64,000 nt of DNA from Plutella xylostella (lineage: Eukaryota > Arthropoda > Insecta > Lepidoptera > Plutellidae). The DNA is taken from assembly GCF_932276165.1 (NCBI RefSeq), contig NC_063984.1, forward strand, positions 751,501 to 815,500. The letters are read 5' to 3'. This document shows positions 56,020 to 64,000 of the stretch, one piece after another (positions within the stretch are counted from its first letter, which is position 1; each line of letters begins with the position of its first letter). A model generated the notes under the pieces. That model did no database searches. It worked only from the letters and a program-made list of their open reading frames with translations, and was not told the DNA's origin. A program made the position numbers and the translations under genes.

Positions 56020-59000
56020 CTTCAGACCCTGTCCCAAAGTCCAAACCGTAAGCCTCTGCCTAACAACTCAACAGGACAAATCCTTTTATTAACCGCTTAA
56101 TTTGAGCACAAGTTGACAGCGTGAAGAAATGTAATCCCCTAATGACCCCTCTTGATTTGGGTTGTAGCCGCAAAACGATTAATTAGCATAGGTATAAGTG
56201 TACAACTTAACTGTTACTCTACTTAACTTGACACTGGAACAAATATATAAAGTATAGGTAGATAGACCCAGAAATGCGAATACCGATGAAAATGTTGTTT
56301 CATAGAGCATACAAAGAAAGCCCTGCTTCTTCAAGTTACCTAGAAATGTTTTCACGATGGCCAACGCCGATAGGGTACATAGAGGTACCCACACAGTTAT
56401 AAAGTCAGAAAGCACGACAGAGCTCCTCGGTCCGGTGGCCGCCGTGCCATACAGCGCGGCGAAAGATCACTAAATACGATAGTTTTAATTATATCTCCAG
56501 TTTAATTAGTAATTAGAGTCGGGCGAACTAATGTGGGGGTAATAAAGAGCTGGTGAGGCTTGTGTGGGCCGCCAGGGTTCCGCAGGTCAAGATGGAAGAA
56601 AGGAGAAAGGCAGCTGCTTAGATAGGCTGTTTTGGACGTGGAAATGTCCTTATTGGTGTTTGGAAAGGGCTTTGATAAGCTGAACAACTGCATCGTAGAA
56701 TGCCTAGTGTAGAATGGAGAGGGTGAATATTCTGGACTGCGATCGGCTGACGTACCTGCTATCTACCTACATTCTACAGTCCTACAATATTTGCAATCTT
56801 AAATATTATATTTATGGTACTTACATTTTTTAATTTCACCTGTAATCTGTACCGATAGGCAAAATACTCGACAGCTTATTGGTGAAAAGATGCTCTCTAT
56901 GTATGTGCTGTAACGTCGATCCATGTGATGTAGTTACTTATTGCCATGTTATCCCTGTTAAACCATACAAAAAACAAATTACCTAGCTAGATATTACTAT
57001 TACGTTGAACAAACTGATTTACTAGACTCTACTTTTATTTATATTCAAGAAACTAGTGAAGTACCGGCTTCTTCCAAAAATAGCCAACGTGCATTATAAT
57101 TTGTAGAGTCCATTTGCAGAGTGTTTTAAATCGAGCTTCGTCATGCATGGTTTGTTGGTATACCTAGGTATCATTTCGATTTAATCGTTACCTAGATACC
57201 TAGGGACCAAATCACCACTTTGGTAGGTACCAATTAATTATGAGTGAAAACATAAATATAACTAGACTATATATGAACTATGAAGGTCCGCACTATGTTC
57301 TGAAATTTTTAAGTAAATAAATATAAACTGCGACGATCTTGTGTCCATGGCATGTAGTTTGTAAAGCTTAGGTAAGTTAAAAAACCACAATCTTCAAAAC
57401 TACAAGTAGGTACTTACCTACCTAATATGGAACACGATATAGCATCATCAATTGAACACCTTCGCTACATGCATCGTCATCAGTCATTGACTATTCATGC
57501 ACAATTTATTACAATATCTATTATGTTAATGTCTGCTGCTACAGACCGTTGGACGGCTGAATATTAGAAAAAATTGCAAAGGCAGCGGGTAACCTATTTT
57601 TATAAAATGAAAAGTGGCTTTTCCCGCTTTAATCTCAATGTAATAAGAGTGGATTGGTACGGACGTGGTCGATGCATACTGCATACTGCAACTTTCATAG
57701 ACTGACTGTACATATACGAGTAGCTACATAGTAAGCAACATGTAAGCAATGACTAAGTTAGGTAGGTTTGATTGATGTAACGTGACGTGAATGAGATGCG
57801 GTTTTTCTCCGTTGAGTTATTACTATTAGTCGAGTTAGAACAAATTAGCTTTATGGCACATTAGCTCGGTATAAGTACCTCACCTCCTCCTCCTCCACCT
57901 CTGGTTTTAAAATTCGAGAAAATTTTATATTCTATAAACGCTCACGTGCCGTGGGGGTAAAATCATGTTCAAAGAATAGCCGAGGTTAATATAGTTAGAC
58001 CATATTTTTCGTTCCCGTAAGGACAATGTACCTAAGAATGTTTGGCCCAAGTACTTATCACATAATTATATGTTTAGCCTAACTTAAAATATTTTCTCGT
58101 TTCATACTTCTTAGGGTGCAATTTAAAGGTATCGTAACTTAGTACAAAACTAGAATTAGTGTTAGTGTAAAACTTGACAGGAACCCTCTTCTCCTGAAAC
58201 TTTGAACTGGAATGTATGTTTGGGGAATTATGTAAGTCTTTGCTATAGGTAAATATTTAACAACGGCAACACAAATAAACACACCACAATCATACACCTC
58301 CTCTTCTATTTCCTAGCCATAAGTCGCGGGCACCTGAGAGGCACCTGCCGAGTCCAAGAGTCATGCACCTTACATTTTCCACGGCTGGTGGGTGCCCACT
58401 GGAGCGAAGCGGGCGATGCCCCCGACTGCCTCCACGGTCACAGGGTTTAAGGTTAACTTTTGGCTGATGAACGCAAACACAATTAAAAAGATATCAAAAG
58501 ATGTCGGAGAAGCAGATTTCAGGGTTTTAAAGATCGTTTTCAGTGCTTCAAAATTATTGGTTCAAATGTGGTCTGGTTTCCATGTTGATTGTTATTGGTG
58601 GGTACTTGTATAGCAAATATAGCTTTTATTTTGATTTTCCACTTTACCAAGTCGCGGTCAACCTTTAATTATAAATTCATCGTCGCTTAAATTAAAAGTC
58701 GTTTTAACATTATTCACCTTTCATGTGCCTAGGTGCTACTCGCATTACTTACTAATTTAATTTTATAAACTTTCCTTGCAACAGGTATTTTTTCTGGACT
58801 CTTCCAGTAACCTTTGGGTCTGTAGTTCGCTTCACCTGTTTAATTACCGGGCCTTAGTTTTAATTGTCCGAAGTAGCGGAGGGTGCATAATGTGAGCTTC
58901 GCGTGTGACCATACACCATCGTACTGGTAAACCTGGTAGAAGGATGGAATAGCTATATTTATGAGTTTTTATGTTCAGCTGAGGTATTTCTTGATTTTCA

Positions 59001-60320
59001 GAAATTACATTATGTGCAAGGTTTGTCTACCAAAGGATTTACCTAAGTACCTACCGTATTCCTGAATCAAAACGAGAAAGCGAGCTTGTACGTCAAAGAG
59101 ATTTTATTAGCAAGAGTCGACACACATGCCACTACATTATACCTCAATTCTCCAAAGTCTGATTAACTTTCAGTAGTTTTAGTGCGATTGCAGATCTTTT
59201 GATGCTGAAAAAGATGTTTTAAAGCCTGCTCTATAGAACTACTTATAGCATATACGAGTAAGAAGGGTAATTGCCATTTCCTCCCAACTGTTTGTTTTTA
59301 TAAAGATGCTAGCAATGGCACATGCTGCTGCTAAGTCCCGCGGTGTAATTTACAAGTGCATGTGCAGAGTTGCTGACTTTTACTGCGAATAGTTTTGCAC
59401 ATCAATTGCGGTAACGGTTCAAAAGTTATTCTTTGTTCACACTCAACATGCTCGATGGAGGAATGCTAGACAAGGGAGAGGTTTTTGTGAGGCTCTGTCA
59501 GTTACTGCTTGCTAACTAGACTGATTAGAATTACGTAATTTTTTGCTCTGTAAAGTTTAAATTATAAATAACATTATAGTTAGTTAACTCCATAGCGGAA
59601 GATGAACATTTCAGCAGGTGCAAATGTTTTGTATTTTTTTTAATTTGTAGAACAGAATTTGATCTTTTATTTGGTCCAGTACTTTATATCCCATAATATT
59701 ATTAAAAAAAATAAGATATTGAGGATATACGAGGGAGATGGATGGTCCACGAAGCGAGACGGATTCTGTTCAGAAACTAAATGTTTTTGTTTTTTTAAGA
59801 AACCACTACTTTTTACACAATTTAGAAAGTTTCTGTAGGCGCTTGTGTTAACTTTTTCGTAGAAAAATAGTTGATTGTTTCGTATGGTTTCATTGAAAAA
59901 ACTTTACTACTTATTAACTTAGGTAAGCTGAGCACTAGAGTGAAATTTGTCTGTAAGTATATAGGCAGTATAGGCACTTGCCAAAAATAATTGTAGAGTG
60001 GTAGGTGGGGCATTAACAGTTAGTCATTCATCAGTCATTTATGAAATTTCAAATGTCTCTTGTAGTTTGCAGTGTAATTTGACTGGCCATACCTTTCAGT
60101 ACGGCCATAATCCCTTGTCTTCCTTTAGTTCTAGTTTTAGTCACCGACTCACTAGGAAGAATTCTGTGTCATTATAGGAAGCAAGTGACAGGCAGGTGAG
60201 TCACCGCGGTCTCAAAACTACCGAAAACTATCCACCGAGGCGCGGCCGAGCGTGCCTAAACTGCAGGATGTAGGGTAGGCAGTCGCAGTGGGATCTCTTC
60301 TGTACTCTACAGTCATTATC
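56020..60320. other. AT-rich spacer without a recognised gene
   Basis: Read on both strands, no frame longer than about 80 codons and none with a family motif. A few GC-richer patches (56430-56460, 58320-58440) are unexplained. Confidence 0.4.
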
Positions 60321-60324
60321 TGTT

Positions 60325-60540
60325 TTTTTAGTCCTATGGCACCCTTCAGAGGTGCAGAGGGTCTCCACTAACGTCCGCCACTTCCGCCTATCTTTGACTG
60401 TAGGTATTTTTGGCCTCGCTCCAGCTAAGTCCCGCGGCTTGCAGCTTGTTTTCAAGGCTTCGACGCGACGCCACGTTTGGAGAGGGTCTCCACGGGAGCG
60501 CTTTTCATTTAGGAGCCGCCAGTGAAAAGCAATCATTCAC
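60325..60540 (-). mobile_element. Possible C-terminal LINE remnant
   Basis: A minus-strand frame reads SRGDPLQTWRRVEALK...PTVKDRRKWRTLVETLC. The DRRKWRTLV block resembles the Trp/Arg-rich end of RTE-type LINE proteins, as in the element at 7770-8454 (QDRVRWRNLLKALC). It is too short and isolated to be sure. Confidence 0.35.
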
Positions 60541-60747
60541 CTTCAACGTTTTGCCTGAAAAACTGTCATGAACTTCCCTTCGAGCTTTTGGTACGCCAGT
60601 TGGAAGGTAATAATATACTTTATGCGACATCGTGAATTATAGAAAATGATAGTCGTAGCAAATTCAATTGCACAAAACCTACTTATTACATACTTACATC
60701 TACTAATAAAACGTGTGTGAGATGTCATATTATTAATATTATTATTA

Positions 60748-61238
60748 AAAAACCGGCCAAGTGCGAGTCGGGCTCGCGCACAAAGGGTTCCGTAGCAGCA
60801 AATATAATATTACAGTTAAATCAACCTATCTCAAAAACTATAAGAGATACTTTGATCAAACCAAAAATCGTTGAAAGAGTTAATTAGCATGCATCACCTC
60901 TATTTTTTTTAGAATTTTATACCCCGTAGTTATAAAAATAGAGGGGGGGGGGGACATACTTTTTACGACTTTGAGAGCTGATATCTCAAAAACCGTTCAC
61001 TTTAAGAAAAATGTTTTTTAGAAAACTTTATATCATTTTAAAAGACCTTTCCATTGATACCCCACACGGGTATGTACATCGAAAAAAAAAAATTCATCCC
61101 TCAGTTACATGTATGGGGGGCCCCACCCCCAATTCTTTTTTTTACTATTTAGTGTCATATTTTTGTAGCGGTTCATACAACACATATTCCCATCAAATTT
61201 CATCACTGTAGTACTTATAGTTTCCGAGTAAATCGGCT
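60748..61238. repeat. Lepidopteran dispersed repeat, left part (split by a LINE)
   Basis: The sequence starts AACCGGCCAAGTGCGAGTCG, continues with GGGTTCCGTAGCAGC, CTCAAAAACCGTTCAC and a G-run, and reaches TTTCCGAGTAAATCGGCT. The rest of the element resumes at 63628 after the LINE. The family is a very common lepidopteran repeat as I remember it; no protein is encoded. Confidence 0.8.
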
Positions 61239-63627
61239 TCTTCTTCTTCTTGTCGTGTCGATGGCAACTGTCACACTTGCACGGCCCAGTGGGCCGCCAC
61301 GTCGATACCCCTCTGGTTGGCCTTGAGGAGGTCTTCCCGGGTGCAGGTGTTGGGACATCCAGGGCACACCATCAGGTGCTCCATGGTCTGTGGAGACGCA
61401 CCACATGCGCAGATGTTGGAGGCAGGGCCGCGGTAACCCCACCTGCACATGTTTTCTCCGCATCGGCCCATGTTTGTCCTGAGTCGGTTGAGTGACTTCC
61501 ATGTCGCCCAGGGTAGTTCGTGTCCGGGAGGCAGGGACTCATTGGGGGGGATGAAGGAGTTCGCCATCGGGTATTTTGCCTGCCATAGGTCTATCCTTTC
61601 CTTTGATGGGTCCTTGTGCGAGGCAACTGTAGACCTAAGAAAGCTTTTCCGGCTTTTAAGTCGGTAAGGAGCTGGTTCATGGTTGTAGAGCGGGTGCCTC
61701 GGGTCGGTCTCCTGTCTGTGTTTTTCTCGAGAGCAGGCAGCCTCTCTACGCACATCGGGGGGGGCGATACCGCACAGTGAGTACAGCATCCAAACCGGTG
61801 TCGGCTTAAGGCATCCCGTGATTGTCCGGCAGGTGTCGTTTAAGGCCACATCCACTTCCCTGCAATGCGCAGATCTCGCCCACACGGGGCAGGCGAATTC
61901 ACCTGCAGAGTAGCATAGAGCCAGTCCTGTGGTCCTCAGTACTTCCGGTGATGCACCCCACTTGGTTGACGTAAGCTTCCTGAGTAGGTTGTTGCGTGAG
62001 CTCACCTTCCGTTTGAGGCTTACGCAATTCCATTTAAAGGTGAGGGCACGGTCCAGTGTGATGCCTAAGTATTTGGGGTGGTCATTGTGCTCAATTTTTG
62101 TCCCACACCATGTGATGTTGAGTGTGCGTTGTGCTTGGCGGTTTCGGAGGTGGAACACGCAGGACTCCGTTTTGGAGGGGTTTGGCTTCAGCGCATTGTC
62201 CTCGTAGAATTTCCCCAAGCCTTCCAGAGCAGCACCGAGGTTGTCTTCTGCTTCCTCGAACGATTTTGTTTGAGTAGCTAAGGCTAGGTCGTCGGCGTAT
62301 AGAAAACTTGACAGGTCCTGGGGCTGGTCATTCGTGTATATGTTGAAGAGGATTGGCGCCAGGACACTGCCTTGGGGGAGGCCGTTTTTCTGTATGCGCC
62401 ATCTGCTTTTCTTCGCATACAGGGACACCTGGAATCGTCTATTTTGCAGCATCTCACCCAGAAAGCGAACAAAGTCATTGTCCTTCGTTAAGCTTTGTAC
62501 CTTTCCCAGCAGCCTTCCGATGTTTACTGTGTCGTATGCGGCTGATAGATCGACAAAGACCACACCAGTAACCAATCCTTGCTCGAATCCGTCTTCGATG
62601 TACTGAGCGAGCTTTAGGGTTTGGTTGGTGCATGACTTCCCTGGCCTGAATCCAGCCTGCTCGGGTATAAGCATCGGATCTATGCGGCTGGACAGGCGGT
62701 TGAGGAGAAGCCTTTCCAAGAGTTTGTAGGTGTGGCACAAGAGCGAGATCGGTCGAAAGTTTTTTGCTTCCACGGGCAGTTTTCCAGGCTTGAGGAGGGC
62801 GACGATTTTAGATTTTCTCCATAGCTTCGGGATTTTGGCGCTACTGAGACAGTTGTTAAAAAGCTTAAGTAACCACGATATTGTCGCAGGGCCCAGATTT
62901 TTCAGTTGTTCGACCGTTATATCGTCAACACCCGCTGCCTTTCCCACCTTCAACCCCTTGATACCTCTCATCAATTCGTTTAAGGTGATAGGCTTGCTCA
63001 GAGGGTCACCAGGAGATTCAGGGGCAGCTTGCTCTTGATTTGGCTTTTTGCGGGTTCTACGTATTCGACGCGGAGGTTTCCCATTCAGCAGCAGTTGGTA
63101 GGCTACCTGGTTGGCGTTAATGGTACCTTGTTGACTGGCTGGTGGGGGATCGGTCGTCAGTTTTCGTATGGATGCCCACGCCTTCTTGCTGTTGTGTGTC
63201 ATGTCAATATTAGCCAAACTTTGGATCCACTTGGTTCTACGCGCCTCGCTTAGTAGAGATATAAGTTCCTCCCCGGATTGTATGGTTTCCTCTGAAAACG
63301 GATCCTCATTATACAAGGTCTCATATCTTGCGAGTACTTTCGCGGAATCTGGTGTAAGCCCTGGGATGTATGAAGTACGGCAGCCCCTTGGGATGCACTG
63401 ACGTGATACCGTGTGAACTGCTTCCACGAATAGATCGTAATTTTGTGGGAGGGGCGTTACCTTCAGCATCATGCTATCCAATTTTGCCGCGTATTCACAC
63501 CAGTTTGCTCTATTGAAATTGAAGCGCCGTTTGAATGTCACGTTGATTGGCTTAACAACTGCCTGGACCTGACACATTATTGGCCTGTGTTGTGAGCGTG
63601 GAATGGCATTGGAGACGGACTTGACAC
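61239..63627 (-). mobile_element. Nested 5'-truncated LINE with 12-bp TSD
   Basis: The element interrupts the dispersed repeat. On the minus strand it ends at 61239 with a (GAA)n tail. AGTAAATCGGCT occurs on both sides (61227-61238 and 63628-63639), which fixes the boundaries and shows target-primed insertion. Nearly all of the 2.4 kb is reverse transcriptase coding sequence. Confidence 0.93.
61271..63627 (-). pseudogene. Reverse transcriptase ORF of the nested LINE, N-terminally truncated
   Basis: Uninterrupted frame of about 785 codons in the LINE. Blocks in order: NFRPISLLCHTYKLLERLL, EQAGFRPGKSCTNQTL, VVFVDLSAAYDTVN, GLPQGSVLAPILFNIYTND, SFLYADDLALAT (catalytic YADD), HPKYLGITLDRALTFKW, then a C-terminal region with RCGENMCRWGYRGP and CACGASPQTMEHLMVCPGC. 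The intact frame and clean duplication suggest a recent insertion. The endonuclease domain is missing through 5' truncation; the first plausible Met, upstream at 63670, lies in the host repeat, so the long frame's N terminus is chimeric. It is usually annotated as a jockey-like polyprotein; the clade was not resolved. Confidence 0.9.
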
Positions 63628-63639
63628 AGTAAATCGGCT

Positions 63640-63719
63640 GTGACAGACGGACAGACGGACAGACGGACATGACGAAACTATAAGGGTTCCGTTTTTGCCA
63701 TTTTGGCTACGGAACCCTA
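63640..63719. repeat. Lepidopteran dispersed repeat, right part
   Basis: After the LINE the older repeat resumes with GTGACAGACGGACAGACGGA (a 7-8 bp tandem GACGGACA run), then ATAAGGGTTCCGTTTTTGCC and GGCTACGGAACCCTAA. AGGGTTCCGTA-like blocks near both outer ends are in inverted orientation. Confidence 0.8.
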
Positions 63720-63739
63720 AAAAACAATAAGTAGCTTAA

Positions 63740-64000
63740 ACGTAAGCAATTCCATCTCGCTTCCCATTTCAGTGGTAACAGTACGGAGAGCAGCTAGCTC
63801 GGACCGTGACAGCCGCGGATCCCGCGGCGTCTAATCGGCACGCAATTTACTCCGCTCGTTATTCCGTCGGCACGAAGTTTTCGTGATTTTGTATTTTTAG
63901 TTTATAATTTTAGGCTTTTTAGTGGACTGTCGCGGAGGTCAGTGCCCCCGCGCAGCCAACCGTGGCCAATTGTCAACAGAAGCTGTCGGAATCTTTTCAC
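63740..64000. other. GC-richer segment at right edge, unassigned
   Basis: The last 260 bp are richer in GC than the preceding spacer (CGTGACAGCCGCGGATCCCG, GTCGCGGAGGTCAGTGCCCC) and have no coding motif. It could be the promoter or 5' UTR of the next gene to the right; this is a guess from composition. Confidence 0.3.

Noticed and set aside
60947..60958. G-run as a G-quadruplex or functional element
   Set aside because: A single homopolymer inside a dispersed repeat, with no further G-tracts to build a quadruplex.

Overview
The window looks like nuclear DNA from a lepidopteran (moth or butterfly). Four intact, intron-rich, single-copy animal genes have small GC-rich exons set in AT-rich introns. 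The spacers hold repeats typical of Lepidoptera: a tRNA-headed SINE, CR1/Jockey-like and RTE-like LINE remnants, many palindromic TIR/MITE elements, and the family whose ends read AACCGGCCAAGTGCGAGTCG and GGCTACGGAACCCTAA. No bacterial or organellar features are seen.

Layout: (1) 1-6028, minus strand: Set2/SETD2 H3K36 methyltransferase, from its start codon through AWS, SET and post-SET domains; the 3' part runs off the left edge. (2) 6029-6895: divergent promoter interval. (3) 6896-9410, plus: signal peptidase complex subunit 2, five exons, with a 5'-truncated RTE-type LINE in intron 3 bounded by a 13-bp target duplication. (4) 9411-15138: AT-rich spacer with a SINE and a MITE. (5) 15139-29397, plus: mitochondrial FAD-dependent glycerol-3-phosphate dehydrogenase (Gpo1/GPD2), with a mutually exclusive pair of 99-nt EF-hand exons, an intronic LINE and several partial exon duplications. 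(6) 29398-36242: spacer with a non-coding LTR retrotransposon whose LTRs are identical over 187 bp. (7) 36243-51048, plus: Sp-family C2H2 zinc-finger transcription factor, most like Spps, with a Q-rich N terminus, Btd box and three fingers; several exons are tandemly multiplied. (8) 51049-64000: 3' UTR and repeat-rich spacer with a 300-bp palindrome, a 1.1-kb non-autonomous DNA transposon with 33-bp TIRs and 9-bp TSDs, and a LINE nested in an older repeat with a 12-bp TSD.

The four genes are housekeeping genes with no obvious shared pathway. The main unusual features are: (a) two alternative EF-hand exons in mitochondrial G3P dehydrogenase with different predicted calcium ligands; (b) repeated tandem duplication of the 3' part of exons plus their splice donor in two neighbouring genes (Gpo1 exons 2, 7, 12; Sp exons 10, 13, ZF3 and terminal); and (c) a palindromic MITE family next to three of those duplications. 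Exon boundaries were read by eye from GT/AG sites, reading phase and family knowledge; no transcript data were available.
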